Positions 12,174 to 25,330 are shown, numbered from the stretch's first letter. The stretch: DNA of 64,000 bases from Polytrichum commune (GCA_950295325.1 OX485809.1:24182001-24246000); one strand, 5' to 3'. Notes: a model not told the origin generated them from the letters alone. Made by a program: numbers and translations.

Positions 12174-12366
12174 AGAACCGGTGGTTAGTTACAAATGAAC
12201 CGATTGAGTTTGAAAAATAACCAGTTGAAGTTCAAGACTTCAGCAAGATTACCGATCATTATAGAGGAATCTATATAATATACCTAAAATGAATAAAAGC
12301 ACAACCGGAAGATGTCAAACATGTAACCGGCTGGATTTAGAATCACTAGGATCTTGACCGACCATG
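12174..12366. repeat. ACCGGTT-rich interspersed repeat, copy X4
   Basis: It has AGAACCGGTGGTTAGTTACA, AAATAACCAGTTGAAGTTCA, TAGAGGAATCTATATAATAT, and TGTAACCGGCTGGATTTAGA, in family order. The adjacent piece at about 12505-12672 is a further decayed copy carrying GTGACCAGTTGGATTTGG. Confidence 0.6.
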
Positions 12367-12679
12367 CCCCAAAACTTCCCGGGCACTGGCTCTAACAATT
12401 TCATGGTCATGGCTCTTGGCTCGTGTGTGAAGTAGCCCTAAATCTAAGGCCATGGGCTTTGGCAGTTTATACATGGGTGAGAGCAGTGTTATTCCTGCCC
12501 ATGAACAGGAAGAATCGACCACTTTTTATAGGTGAACTGGTTGAGTGTAGAATGGTAACCCACACTAATTAGACAAAAGAGTGTAGCGGTCGGTTCTCCC
12601 TGCTCATTTGAAAGATCACAACATGTGACCAGTTGGATTTGGAAAGGGTAGGATATTGATTGATTATGCCCAAAAATCT

Positions 12680-13736
12680 CCCTAGCAATGTTGCAGATGG
12701 TAGCAAAATCCAAATTGTGTCAGTAGCCATTTGTCTCATAATTTCTTGGAGCTCATTGTATGAATATCGGTACATTGTCAAAGTAAAGGCTCTTGTGCTC
12801 ATCGAGTGGTCTTATAGATCCCTCCAATAATGTTGACTATTGAGCCTTGAATGGCTAGCATAATTTGAACACGTAGTTCAATTGAATTTGAGCACTTGTC
12901 TTCTTGGTGTCCATTTTCAAATCAACACCTAACCACATAGCACTCAAGCATCGGTGTCCATATTACTGCTTTGTTGGATTTAGGCATGTCTATCTTGTAA
13001 GGTATTCGGGCCTATATGTGAGCTAGGATCACCCCCACCCTTAAGTGCGTGGTAGTCCACCATTTTCACCAGTCGCTTACACTGGCATGCGACCCCTTAC
13101 CATTCCAATAATGATTTAGTGTACTTGACACCTTCTCATTATTATATTCGAATAACAAGCATTCAAAAATACTTGCTTCACACACCACACCAAGTCACAC
13201 TCACACCCTTCCCTCTTCTAAACAACTCTTGCCTAACAGTCACTCCTTCATAAGACCCCTAATGTGAGTTCAACACATGGTTACTCGTCACATAATTGTA
13301 CTCATTAAGTGAGACTTGCACACCCAGCCTAAGGCCATGGCGACCCAATCACGATTCAATTAAATTCTCCTAAAACAACCTTAATAAGTCGCCACCCAAG
13401 CTGCCCAGTGAGGTAATAGTCCTGGCACCCACATATTTAAGCTGGCCGTCCCCCAGGCTTCGGCCAACAAGCTTCATACCCGAACTCACTTTGTTGTATT
13501 GGCTTAGAATACAGGCTAGGCCTTGATCGCCAACAGCCAAGTTGCCTCCGAGTTATCCCAACGTGCCGACTACCTTGCACTCTTGCGGCATCACTCTCAA
13601 GTAGCAACCGGAAATTCTTAGCGATGAGCAGCCTTGCTGCTGGTTTGTTTAACTCTGGCCGAGCCTTCCCGGGTGCAAGGGATCCAGGAGGCTCTCAATC
13701 CGCAATTCCAGCTTCAAATTGCAGCCGCCACGAGGG
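12680..13736. other. intergenic with family-R copy, then a GC-richer unknown block
   Basis: A family-R repeat copy lies at about 12828-13010. From about 13.3 to 13.74 kb the composition becomes GC-richer and less repetitive (for example GCCGTCCCCCAGGCTTCGGC). I find no convincing reading frame there, so I leave it unassigned. Confidence 0.4.
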
Positions 13737-14090
13737 CTCGGGGGGGGGGGGAGGGTAGTCATTGGTTGGAGTAGCAATATATGTGCGAACAAATGATAGG
13801 GTATTTTAAAAACATGGGAGCTAAAAATTATAAATGGACTTAAGAGTAATATAGGGTATCAAAAATGGCACTGGACATCTTTAAAGTACCTTAGGGTATG
13901 AAATAATAAGTAATTTGGAATTATAAGTAATGCAAGCCATTTTTCTATTAACCCAAAGTAGAAATTTACATAATGATAGCATGTGAAAAAAGAAGAGAAT
14001 TGAAAGTAATACCCCCCTATAAAATAGTGGTTGTTCGCACCTATATCCTTAACTTTTTAACACACTGCCCCCCCCCCCCCCCCCCCCGAG
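13737..14090. mobile_element. hAT-like element, CTCGGGG family, 354 bp
   Basis: The ends are CTCGGGGGGGG and CCCCCCCCGAG, flanked by an exact 8-bp duplication, CACGAGGG, at 13729-13736 and 14091-14098. Further inside, a short inverted block (GTGCGAACAA at left, TTGTTCGCAC at right) supports paired ends. The terminal G/C tracts have expanded into homopolymers of different length at the two ends. The interior is AT-rich and non-coding. Confidence 0.7.
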
Positions 14091-14590
14091 CACGAGGGAG
14101 GAAGCTCTCTCTGCCTGTTTGATCCCACCAACACCTTGTATGCGTGAAGCAATCCGGCATTAGCCTCCCATCCCGGCGAGGCCACCTCTGAAGTTTGTAC
14201 ATTCCCGCCGCCAGCTGCTCTCAATCACATTGCCGACTTCCACCTCGCCTCTGCTCGCCAAACTTGGATTTCGGCACCGCCACCTCCTCTGGTTCTCCTC
14301 TCCGAAGCTCTTAACCACCTCACCCTCAGCTACCCAGCCTGTGAATGCAAAATCCAACAATCCCCCAAAAGCTTCGACGGGGCCTTGCCCTTCCTGCCGC
14401 CGCTCCGCCTCCTCGTGGTTGCGGTTGAGCTGGAGAGAGCTCTCCCCGCACTCTCCCGAGAATTCCCGGGTCCCCCCCCCCCCCCCCAACTTGATCTGAA
14501 GATCCAGTGGCCTAATCCGAACTTGAGAAAGGCCCCCTCCGCCTAAAACAAACATTACTCTCACCCTAAACAACATTAAACATTGGCCTA
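14091..14590. other. GC-rich block without a supported gene
   Basis: It continues the GC-richer DNA seen before the hAT-like insertion and contains a C14 run near 14468-14481. A minus-strand frame (14160-14576) and an overlapping plus-strand frame both stay open, as expected in GC-rich DNA. Neither shows domain motifs. Confidence 0.35.
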
Positions 14591-15783
14591 AGAGCCACCT
14601 AAACCTAAGTAAACTAATTACTTGTTTTTTATCCTTTTCTTTAATTGCACACCATCACACAACTTTAATTCTAATCTAACTAATCTTTTGAACTTTCAAT
14701 CCTTCCTAACTTCTAAACCAATTCAACCAATTGCCAATCCTAATGTTTTGTACTTTTCTTAAGTTAAACTGAAATGTGGACACATATTTGGGCTCACACT
14801 ATAACAAATACTTCCAATTCTACATCATGTAGATATAGTTAGAACCAACAAAATTTGAACCGTTGAACATACATTTAATTATTAGAATCCTAAAGAAAAT
14901 TGTACCTATTGCATGCAAGATCAAGAGGATTCCAACGCACTAATAAATACATCGTTTGAACACCGCATGAAAAAGTTATAAGGGTTTAAAGTTTCATTTG
15001 TAGGTGATTTAAAACCAACACATATATCAATATACTATACGTACTATACAAGATTTACGGGTCTTGGAATTAGGTCAAGTTTTGATTTTGGGTATAATTA
15101 CCTTTGGCATTTGGTTGTTGCAGGGATTGTGGATTTGTCTCATCTGGTTAGCAATTGTAAATCAAGAAGATTGTTGTTTCAAGTGCCAAAATGGAAGTTG
15201 AGATGCACCAATTATAAGAAGTCAAAGGTGAAGAATGTTCTTTCTCTTTACCGATCACATATGTTCTCCCGTTCTTGTTGACCACTGCACCTAGAATGAT
15301 GATTTTAATACATTGTCCAATCCCATTGTAACACATGTCTTTATGTCGTCTATTCTTAGCTAAGAGCCTTGCCATATACCACTCAAACAAAGGCGTATGC
15401 ATAAGACTCCTGCTTAGCTTAAAGTATGTGTGTGGGCTTTATGTAGTCACATTTCTTAATAAAACCCCACTACATGTATGAGCCACATGACCATAAGTTT
15501 CCAAAAAGGCAGGGGCAAAGTAGCTACCACAAAGAGGCAGGGGCAAAGGTGTGACCGAGATGGATCATTAATTTTTCATTGATTTTATTTCAGGGTCAAA
15601 AAAATCTTGTGTGGCAACTAGACAAATGACATCACAAAGGATCACAAAGGAGTGGCATTATAAAACTTTCGGGCACGAGTACTTGGAAATTCTATAACTA
15701 GGGAGGAAGAATAGTAAGAAATGGACGAGAGAGGTGTTTCCATTGGACACTTTTACTTCATGATGCCAACAAACTTTGCCATC
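14591..15783. other. intergenic, no gene supported
   Basis: AT-rich. A decayed family-R repeat lies at about 15290-15440. A short direct repeat (AAAGGCAGGGGCAAAG / AAAGAGGCAGGGGCAAAG) occurs near 15505-15550. Confidence 0.45.
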
Positions 15784-16405
15784 CTCGGGGAGGTCACTCC
15801 CTTTTATATTAATGCATACATGTGCACTCATGACCTATTTATCGGGGGGGGGGGGGGTGTACCTTGCAGAAAATATTAGAAGGAATGGTATTTTCCAAAT
15901 AAAGGTAATTTAATATACCCTATCAGTGGTTATAATTTTTTGGGGGATCCATTTAAAAATATCCTATTTTCATTATACTGCCTAAGAGAATTGGAAAGAA
16001 GATTGCAATTCAAACAACACGCTGGAATTTTCCCTCCCGACACGTAGGTAGAGAACACTAACTCCACATTGGATACGTTCGTTCAATAACGTTCAAGCCA
16101 ACTAGCTTGCAAAGTCATCCATCCAAGTTTTTTCAACAAAAAAATTACCTCTTTTCATCCACTAGCACAAACCCTGCCCTAGACCCGCTACCCCTAGTAA
16201 TTGTTTCCACTTTATATTACATGTACTGACTAGATAAAAGAGGCCATTATAGGTGATGGTATTGTACATGTAAACATGTTTCATTATTTCAAAAACCCCT
16301 ATATTATATGTATGTTTTTTGCAAAATTTATCTACAATGGATATATTAGACCCTATTCTTTTATCGCACGTTGTTTCTACGATTTTCACCAGTGACCTCC
16401 CCGAG
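15784..16405. mobile_element. hAT-like element, CTCGGGG family, 622 bp
   Basis: The 15-bp perfect terminal inverted repeats are CTCGGGGAGGTCACT and AGTGACCTCCCCGAG. They are flanked by an exact 8-bp duplication, TTGCCATC, at 15776-15783 and 16406-16413. A G15-type homopolymer lies near 15843-15857. No transposase is encoded, so this is a non-autonomous copy. Confidence 0.8.
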
Positions 16406-17211
16406 TTGCCATCCTAGTGGAAGAAGACCACCTTTGTTTTCCAATCATGTGGTTGGGGCCTCAGTAAGTGGATTTGGGCGAACCAACCCATGACTTGTTC
16501 CTTGTTGGATGCCTAAGCCCTTGCCTCCAAGGAACCGATGTACGGGTCAGTTCGCCCCACCCTCATTAAGTGGGGGTTCAAGTGTGTCCCAATATCATTT
16601 TCATTATATATTTGTTGTACTTAGTAGGTCATTGTACGGGCTATGTATTTTGTTTCTTGATGTAATAACAAAAACTCTTACAAGTTATTAACGTGACATA
16701 GTCAACCCTAAAGCCTCTCAAAAACTCATGTTTTGGTGGAGAGCTTTGACATGATGTTTTTGGACCTACACCTAAGTGATAGGTAATGCACCTGTCTATA
16801 ATACATCACCGAATGTGAAGGCCCTCCGTCATATTTCAACGGTTCCGATTGCCTTGATCAACTTCCAAGGCAATACATATATAATACATTGGCGGATTCT
16901 CATAATGCACTCCGTGAATGGGGTTACTATTTTGCAAAGTATGGGTGCATTGATTGACAAAGCGAAATATAACAAGGGCTTTACAATTGCACATGTAATT
17001 TGCAACATCTACATACATGCTCAAAGGTGACTATGCTAGAAGGATATGATTTGCGTTTTGAATTTTGTGATGTGGAATCTATATGTTGTGCAAACCGTAG
17101 GAATACTTAGTAGATTGATGGAAAATATGCGAAATATATATTATATGTACATGTGATGCGTGAAGGTCTTTGTAATATTAGATGGTAACAAATTACTAGA
17201 ATTGTTTACCC
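16406..17211. other. intergenic, no gene supported
   Basis: AT-rich. Two overlapping 60-85-codon frames on opposite strands near 16.8-17.0 kb have no motifs. I see nothing else. Confidence 0.5.
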
Positions 17212-17980
17212 CCGGGTAGGGCACTCGCGAAAATTTATTAAACCATGTGAGAAAGAATGTAGGGTATTTTTTATTCATTTGTGAGAAAATTTATACAATT
17301 CTTCGATACAATGAAGCACCTCTTCAATTACAAAGTTGTGTGTATAAAAAAATAAGGGTACCATATAATGCATCAATTTATCTAATTCTTTCAATCTAAA
17401 ATAGGGTTGGGAATAGTAGGTAGAGAAAACAATATTGAGGCAGAGGTATACAATGCATTTTATGGTGGTCAATGGATGAAAAAATATCCATTTTCAATCC
17501 AAATTCCCGAATGAAAAATTTGGATGACGAGGGTTTTGGTGTTCTTTGCTTTGTGCGTTGTATAATTGATTTTTCCCTAGGGTTGCTTGCTTCAAGTTTG
17601 TTTGATTTGAACATTGTTTGATGTATGTTTTGGAACAATAGGAGGTCCTAATAATGCTTCAAGTTTTTATGTTTTGGTACATTGTTTGATGTCTTCAGTT
17701 TAGACATGGTTTATTGAATTTTCACTACAAACTTTCAAGAGTCCTATGATTTGTCATTCATGGGGTCAAATATAAAAATTATAAGGAACATAGGGTACTA
17801 GAAACTAGTTCACTTGTGACTTTATAAATACAAATAGGGTCATCTAAAATGACAAAATTTAGATTTATCTGTACTGATAGGGTGTAAAGAATTCCAATTT
17901 CTTAGATAAATAGCCCCATGATAAATACCTTTCCGTCGCAGATGGGTTATTAAATACATGTATGAGTGCCCTACCCGGGT
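17212..17980. mobile_element. hAT-like element with CCGGGTAGGGCACTC ends, 769 bp
   Basis: The left end CCGGGTAGGGCACTC is matched by the inverted right end GAGTGCCCTACCCGGGT. An 8-bp duplication, GTTTACCC, is at 17204-17211 and 17981-17988. The two ends differ by about 2 terminal bases, so the boundaries are good to about 2 bp. The interior is AT-rich without coding capacity. Confidence 0.7.
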
Positions 17981-19967
17981 GTTTACCCTCGTGCAAATTT
18001 TTTAAAGCCCTTTCACAAACATATGTTGCAACAATTTTGTTGTTGAAAAACATATGAATCTTCCGTATGTAGTTGTCTGGAGAGCTAGTGCACATGGTGG
18101 TCCTGCCAAGGTTATTTTGGATATTGAGGAGACACATTATCATTTGTAGTTGATGACCATGCCATGGCCAAACCACTATGTCCGGTAGTAGACACATGCT
18201 ACCTTGCCATCAATTGCAGTAGGTACACAATACTGCAACTTAGTACGTTGGGTGCCTACTACTTACATGTTTTGGCATGGTTCTCACATCCAATACTAGA
18301 TCAACATTCATTGTGGGTGCATGTCTAATGTGTTGGACAATGGTTGTCTAAACAACCAAAATTGTGGCCGTAGGGCGAAACGAAGTGGAACTAGGTATGG
18401 TCTTTAATGTTGTAATTTGATCCACTTGGAAACATAGGTAATTGAATTGGGAAGTGCAACTTCATCAAAGAAATATTTAAAGGCTAACACACACACACAC
18501 ACACACTTGATTAGTGAAGCATTTGAATGTCATGGATAAATTTCATCAATGGATTAGGGGAAGAATTATTAAAGAAAAATTGGTTGAAAATTTACATGCT
18601 TCTTTGAGACATTAACATCCACATATTTCACAATTTTTACATATGAAATCCACTAAAGTTTTGTAGGATTTGTCATCTTCACTTTACAGAGACATAGATA
18701 GAAACATTGGCTTCCTAATGATGCAAGCATAAACAAAGAGTCTCTTCGCCCACATGCTACATTCTGCTTTACATAAATTGAGGCTACATATATCACTTAA
18801 TTCATACTCTGCAAGTTCGAAGCTAGGTTATTTACTTGCTTTAGATGAGACATGAAATAGGGTTCATGTTTATTTCATTTTTCTCAAGGTTTCCTGCATC
18901 ACAATAAGTATATGCACATAGTGAAAGCCCAATTTACACAACAGTGTACAAATATGTTACGAATATTCATAGCAACAACTTCTTTGATTCAATGGAGGCC
19001 ATAATTTGAGAATAAAGGAATAATTGCTTTAACTTCCATGGGAGTTTTAAGCTCACCGGTTGCCAATTTGTGCACAAAACCCCCTGTGAACTTGAGTTCT
19101 TGAGCCACGTGTATTGCTTTGCTATATAATTATACATATGATGTATCTTGCACAAAATCGAGTACTACATATGATGCATCTTGCACAAAATCTAAAACTA
19201 AACTCATGCATGAATTTTACACACGAAGAATTTGTGTGAATGTAATTCTATTGGCAAGTCCTTGATAGAAAATGCAAGAACCAACCTTCGACGTGGGTCG
19301 CATACGATTGTTGTGAACAATTTGTTGCGTGAACATTATGTATGTTGTTTGTAAGAAATACACATTCACATCAATGTTTCAATCACAATGCTTCTCGAAG
19401 CGCATGTATAACTGGGGTTATCACCGTATATTCCTAGTTTATTTCTCCCTAGTAACTTAATTTGCAAAGTGCATGTATTGTGTTGACAAAGAAAACAACA
19501 ACTGGATCTGTTTTAATTTCTATGGACACACAAAAAAGTTGTTTACCAATTTTGCTTAATTCCTATTCAAGAAAACTTCCAATGCAACCGGATAACCCTT
19601 CCATATATTTGCTTTAAAGTTAGCATTTTGAACAAATATGTCCTTGGAGGCATCTAGGGTTTAAGGTATGCGCGTGTTGTTCGATTAGTTTTCTTGATCA
19701 AACCATTGGTGTGTGGATTGGTGAGGGTCAAACAACAAACACCTTAAAGACACATGTTCATAAAGAGATTGGACTACATTTTCAAACTACTGCACACCCA
19801 GGTATTCAATCAAGGAGTCATCAACAAACAAGCACTTCCGATAACCGTAACTGCATTCGGATACGTCCGGTTTCCAATCCGAATTTTGTTGACACTTCAA
19901 CATATATTTGGGTGACGCAACACAGGTTTCATCAGGTGAACTTTATTCGATTGAAGTTGGAGAACAT
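17981..19967. other. intergenic, no gene supported
   Basis: About 2 kb of AT-rich DNA with a CA microsatellite at about 18486-18506. A short direct repeat (CATATGATG(T/C)ATCTTGCACA) occurs near 19135-19185. No gene is recognised. Confidence 0.5.
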
Positions 19968-19980
19968 GAATAACACCACA

Positions 19981-20223
19981 TAAATAAATAAATAACCAAC
20001 TTCAGATAATCCAACGTGAATTTGAGCCCGTTGGCCCTACCCTACTCAAGAATCCTCTTGATGCAGGGTGGGGTTTACTACCTACCTTGCACTGGGTGGG
20101 TTTTTTTTTTCCCCTTGTCAAGTAGAGAGAAGATTTCACAGCGGGAATCGAACTGCCAACCACTTCATTCGGAAATGGGTACCTCTCCACTATCACCTGG
20201 TAGTTTAGGGTCATCTCGGAACC
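19981..20223 (-). mobile_element. tRNA-derived SINE, copy S1
   Basis: It is flanked by an exact 13-bp duplication, GAATAACACCACA, at 19968-19980 and 20224-20236. Read on the minus strand it starts near the GAGATGACCCTAAACTACC block and has a GGCAGTTCGATTCCC box-B-like motif of Pol III promoters. It ends in a TTATTTATTTATTTA tail. The body is shared with S2 and S3. Confidence 0.8.
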
Positions 20224-20236
20224 GAATAACACCACA

Positions 20237-22467
20237 CACCTTAATTCTTCCAAAAACTTCGTCAACCCTCACACGCCTCGGACAAGCTCACGGTTGGAAG
20301 GACTTTCTTTCTATGTCTTTAGTTGCAAGTTGTTGAACAAACTGCTAAACTGCCTACGAAGGTTGGTGCAACTACATCACTAAAAGGTCAAACTAAGGGC
20401 CCCCACCATTTACATGATTGTGTGAACCAACTTCTCACTTGGGTAACGTTTGGTGCCAAAGAACTTGACGAGCTTCCGTTCATGTTGTAAGGTGTGATGG
20501 TGGGCCTCGTGCGATTGCTTCTTTCAATCGGGCCCTTGTATTTGAGTGGTGTGTGGGCAACACTCGTAGGTAACATGTAGTCAAGAACGGACACCCAAAT
20601 GACATGTGCTATGATGAGATTCAACCATGTATTTAATGTAAAGACATCATTATACCAAGTTTAATAGTGAGCACAAACAGGAGAGCCACTCTGATCTCTC
20701 AAAGTCTTTCAAAAATCATGACTTTGGACTCTTACAATAATCTCTCGTTTATATTTAATGTAAATCTTTGTAAAATCTTTGTAATGAAAAATGACGATGT
20801 CCGTGATTCGCAATTGCTAATTGGATGAGACTTTTTAAACCAAACCCAACAGCTAGAATAACAATCATATAGACCTTGACTTAGTCTAGCCCAACTCATT
20901 GGAGATGAACCGGCCACAAACTTGGGGGGGGGGGTCAAGTTTTAATTTTTAATTTTTAATTTTTTTTTATGTTGGATGGATGGGACTCTCTCTCTCTCTA
21001 GGTTCCAATTGAGGTAACAAGGCCGAAAGTGGTGGAAGGTTACAAAAGCGTGGCTAGGTACAAGCCAAGAGAGTGCTTGGAAGCTCGGTGCCATGGGGTC
21101 CACGAAATGATCCATACTTGGAACTTTTGGCATTCCTAAGCGACTGGCCATGAGGTGGCATAGGATTTTCAAACTTGGATTTTAACGAAAAGTGCCACGT
21201 AGGCACCACCTAGGCACATTACCATTATGTCTGCATGCCAAAGGCCATGTTTCAAAACAAGAGTATATATATATATATATATAGCCGATGATGCCAACAC
21301 TACATTAGATTCCTCCAACATCAATACATTCCTCATAGTCAACATGTAGCTCCGAACTTTGGGGGAAGAAATCGAGAAAAATATGAGTTGGAGATCTTGA
21401 TTTTACATGTTTGAGAGACAATGTGGTCAGCTAACACACTTTTGACATGTAGTTTCTACAAATGATATGACGTGTGTGATGCAACTAAAATGTGCTTACA
21501 ATAGGTGACGGAGATCCACGATTTAGTGCTAGTTTTATACTATTATAGCACCCTCCAATAAAAACTGCATATTACACTTTGATTGTCTCTAAAAATTATG
21601 CACAACATTATATTGTTCTTAATATACCAGATATGTAATAAAACGAGATGTTGTTTGGCTTGTAAAGAAATATACCACATGTTGTGCCCACATTCGATGG
21701 AGACATGATTGAATTCTACGTAGGAATTATTTATTGATGCTCCAAGTAGACAACATCATAAATCTTATATACCATGTACGTTAGGGGTACGTGGGCTTTA
21801 TGTGGACACTCTTCTTTGTTGAAGACATGTATATGAGTAGTATATGGCAAGTTTTGTAATTAAGAACTGACATTCAAAAGGATGGCATGTGTTTATGATG
21901 AAGTTGAACTATTGGTTGAAGACACATAAGTCACAATCGGAAGGGCCTATGTCATCATGCCTTTGTGTTGATGATTTGCATCTCAACTTTGGTTTTGAAA
22001 CTTGAAATGACAATATGTGTGATTTGCAATTACCAACTAGATGAGACAAGCCTCATTTGAATCCAACAGTCAAAATTGTACATGGAGTTGGAAATACACA
22101 CAATGTCATATGATTGCCTATTTGTGTTGTCATTTGCGGGATTCCATGTTGTATAAGGGCTTCAAAGCATGCTTAGGGTTCGTGGCGTCTATGTGAACTC
22201 ATCCATTGTACATGAACTTGGAACTCTAGTAAAAACAAGTATGCTACATGTTGAGAACCGATTCATCCCAGCTCATTAAAGGTAAACTAATTTTGAGAAC
22301 TATGAAACTATTTCCAAAACCCACTGACCCAAAGAATGATAGTCTCTAGACTATTTAGTAGTTCAATTTTAACCAACGGACTACTATAAAAACCTACTGC
22401 TTATGTAGACAAGTTTACATAGACATCACGAATCCCCAACCTGGGGAAGCTTTCAACTTTTGCGGAG
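20237..22467. other. intergenic, no gene supported
   Basis: It contains inverted, decayed family-R copies (about 20470-20660 and 21780-21920), an ATTTTT tract near 20940-20968, and a TA microsatellite at about 21266-21286. There is a G10 run near 20927. No coding gene is supported. Confidence 0.45.
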
Positions 22468-22469
22468 GG

Positions 22470-22706
22470 AGGGAATCACTATATATGAGCGTACCTCTCA
22501 TCCATCCAACATAAAAACTAAACCCCATACAAGTTTGTTGCTAATTCATCTCGAAAGGACCTTGTGTTGACTCAATCAGGGTCTTCAAAGCTTATTCTAA
22601 TGTCAAATGAACTGAAAGAATAACCTCCGGGATGCATACTATTTCGAGGCTTTCGTGTTGGATGAACGAGAGGTATACGCTCGTATGCAATAATTCCCTC
22701 CAACTT
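22470..22706. mobile_element. MITE with about 60-bp inverted repeats
   Basis: The left block (GGAGGGAGGGAATCA, then GAGCGTACCTCTCATCCATC and CAACA) is matched by an inverted block ending at about 22706 (TGTTGGATGAACGAGAGGTA, then TACGCTCGTATGCA and AATTCCCTCC). About 235 bp. The target duplication is not clear. Confidence 0.6.
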
Positions 22707-22712
22707 CTGTGA

Positions 22713-24347
22713 AAGCACACGAACTACACTAAAATATGACATTTGGTGTCATACGGGATTTAACGACACTATAGTAAACTTTTCGGATGACACTTCTTAG
22801 GAACAAGTGACAAATATTGTCATGGATGATGGAGGAGTTCATCCATCGGCCAAAACCCCACCTTCTCTTTGTCAGCAACTTGTGATGAAAATATGATCAA
22901 GGACGATCAAACCTTGGATGAGAAAAAACCACTTGGTAAGTGACAGTAACTGCAACACGGTGATTCTATAATCCCCCCAAAAACACACGAGGAATGACAA
23001 ATAAAGTTGGGTTCACATTTAGTGTTGGTGACACCACACCGCGCTTTAGAATTAGTATTGAGCAAGGCAATTAGAGCTGGTGACAGTAAGTATCATAATT
23101 AGGGTACCGATTAATTAGCCACGTAATGTAAGTACACATTCGAACCTCAAAGTAAGCATATATAGATTAGACAGCAAAACGTTCCCAGGTGATTTAATTA
23201 TGTCCCCGTGCCCAACACCACCACACACAGGAAAGTGCAATTAAGGCGATTTCACTGCCTGCTTCAATTAATTTATTTATTAATCAAGTGAGGTGTCGTC
23301 CTCAGACACAAGTGGTGGTGCAAGTATATAGTCAGGGGCCAGGTGAAACATGCAGAGACAGAGAGAGAGAGAGATCAGAGAGACTCACTCACTGCAGTAA
23401 TTACTGCTACTACTACTACTCCCACCACATACTCTCATTTCAAAACTCACAGTATCTATATATCTATCTATCTTCAAGCATCGCACAGGCCCTGGGCCCC
23501 TCTCCTCTTGATGAAAAGAAAAGCATCGCGTTGGGAATTTGATGATATACATAAAGAGTCAATCGGAGACCCCATTCAATGACTCAACTAATTAAGCAAG
23601 TGTAGTTGTTGTTGTTACTACTACTATGACTACTGCTACTACTACGACGACGGATTGATTATTATTGTTATTATTATTAAGACGATCGATCCTCGATGAA
23701 GGTCCCCTCGCAAGGACTAACTCTCTGTTGACTTCCGGCCGATATCAATTCCGATTACCTTGTACACACACACACACAGACAGCCATTTAATTACGTGCC
23801 TAGCTAGCTATCTAGCTAGTATTATGACTCGATCTCTTAGTTACTCTGCCCCCCCCCCCTTTCCCTGCTTTTAATTTCCTTAATTTTTAAAGGTGCGGCA
23901 GGCCGATTGTCATGCCCATCGAGCGAGAGGGAGCGAGAGGGGCCTCGTTTTTGACTGCCATGCATGCAGAGCAGAGCAGAGTGAGCACTTACGTGATCCC
24001 GGCATGGCTCTCACAAATTCCACACGGCCCTCGCGTGAAATCATAAGTTTTAAGTTAAGTTGCGCTTGCTTAAAGGGGGGCTCGGTGGAGCTTTTAAGTT
24101 GACGTCCCATGAGGTGTTATGTTCGTGTTTGGGTGCAGGATCGACTCTCACCGTAAGAATCTCCGTTTACGTCAAGCGGGGTTTGAAACGGGCGCTCATG
24201 TGCCAACACGTCCCAACTTGTGCCAACCCGGGCGGGCGGGCGGGCGGAGGTTTCAATGCGCGCCCGTTGAACCGTTTAATGGTACTTCGAGCCTTGTGTG
24301 TGTGTGTGAGAGAGAGAGAAAGAGAGAGAGAGAGAGTCTCACTCTAC
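22713..24347. other. microsatellite-rich intergenic DNA
   Basis: It holds GA tracts near 23355-23375 and 24305-24337, a TAC/TACTAC run near 23408-23422, a second trinucleotide run near 23615-23650, CA near 23763-23780, C9 near 23850, and GGGC repeats near 24229-24247. Frames here are artefacts of these tracts. Confidence 0.5.
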
Positions 24348-25047
24348 TTCATCTTTAATCCGATGTTGGACCGGTACACGTGTAGGCGGGATGCATGGTA
24401 TCAACGATGGGATCCAACATCGATGACGGTCATCAAAGAACCTACCCGTGGGTATCTGTCGAGATTGTAATACACAGTCGAATATTGGCGTTTGGTGAGT
24501 ATCTCAAGGTGAGGGAGTGAATCCAACATCGATGACGGTCATCGAAGAACCTACCCGTGGGTATCTGTCGAGATTGCAATACACACTCGAATATTGGCGT
24601 TTGGTGGGTATCTCAAGGTGAGGGAGTGAATCCAACATCGATGACGGTCATCGAAGAACCTACCCGTGGGTATCTGTCGAGATTGCAATACACACTCGAA
24701 TATTGGCGTTTGGTGGGTATCTCAAGGTGAGGGAGTGAATCCAACATCGATGACGGTCATCGAAGAACCTACCCGTGGGTATCTCTCGAGATTGCAATAC
24801 ACACTCGAATATTGGCGTTTGGTGGGTATCTCAAGGTGAGGGAGTGAATCCAACATCGATAACGGTAATCGAAGAACCTACCCGTGGGTATCTGTCGAGA
24901 TTGTAATACACAGTCGAATATTGGCGTTTGGTGGGTATCTCAAGGTGAGGGAGTGAATCCAACATCGATGACGGTCATCGAAGAACCTACCCGTGGGTAT
25001 CTGTTGAGATTGTAATGCACAGTCAAGTGTTGATATTTGGTGGGTAT
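24348..25047. repeat. 109-bp tandem repeat, six units
   Basis: The phrase ATCCAACATCGATGACGGTC begins at 24412, 24521, 24630, 24739, 24848 and 24957, an exact 109-bp period. Units contain ACCTACCCGTGGGTATCTGT and TTGGCGTTTGGTGGGTATCT and differ by only a few bases. The last unit is cut by SINE S2 and its tail resumes at about 25319. Single diverged relatives of the unit occur near 26.2 kb. Confidence 0.9.
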
Positions 25048-25318
25048 GACCCGAGATGACCCTAAACTACTGGATGACAGTGGAGAGGTACCCATTTTTG
25101 AGTGGAGTGGTTGGCGGTTCGATTCCTGCTATGGAATTTTCTCTTTACTTGACGGGAAAAAACTAGGTAGGTAGGTAGGAAGCCACGAGCCCACCCACTG
25201 CAAGGTAGGCAGTAAACCCCACCTTGCACCATGAGGATTCTTGAGCAGGGTAGGGCCAACGGGCTCAAATTCACGTCGGATCGCCCGACGTTGGTTATTT
25301 ATTTATTTATTAACTTAT
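25048..25318 (+). mobile_element. tRNA-derived SINE, copy S2 (full length)
   Basis: It is flanked by an exact 12-bp duplication, TTTGGTGGGTAT, at 25036-25047 and 25319-25330, inside the 109-bp repeat. An A-box-like TGGATGACAGTGG lies at 25071 and a good B box, GGTTCGATTCC, at 25116-25126. The 3-prime end GGCTCAAATTCACGTCGGA leads to a TTATTTATTTATT tail. About 271 bp, the reference copy of the family here. Confidence 0.85.
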
Positions 25319-25330
25319 TTTGGTGGGTAT

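Noticed and set aside
13300-13736. Organelle or ribosomal DNA insertion
   Set aside because: The composition change suggested it, but I could not recognise any rRNA or organelle gene sequence.
14160-14576. 138-codon minus-strand gene
   Set aside because: GC-rich with homopolymer runs and an open frame on the other strand as well; no motif and no splice or start support.
24412-25035. CRISPR-like or coding repeat
   Set aside because: The 109-bp units are almost identical along their whole length with no variable spacers and no sustained open frame; it is a minisatellite.
25071-25126. A tRNA gene
   Set aside because: The A and B boxes belong to a SINE with tail and target duplications; no cloverleaf with acceptor pairing is present.
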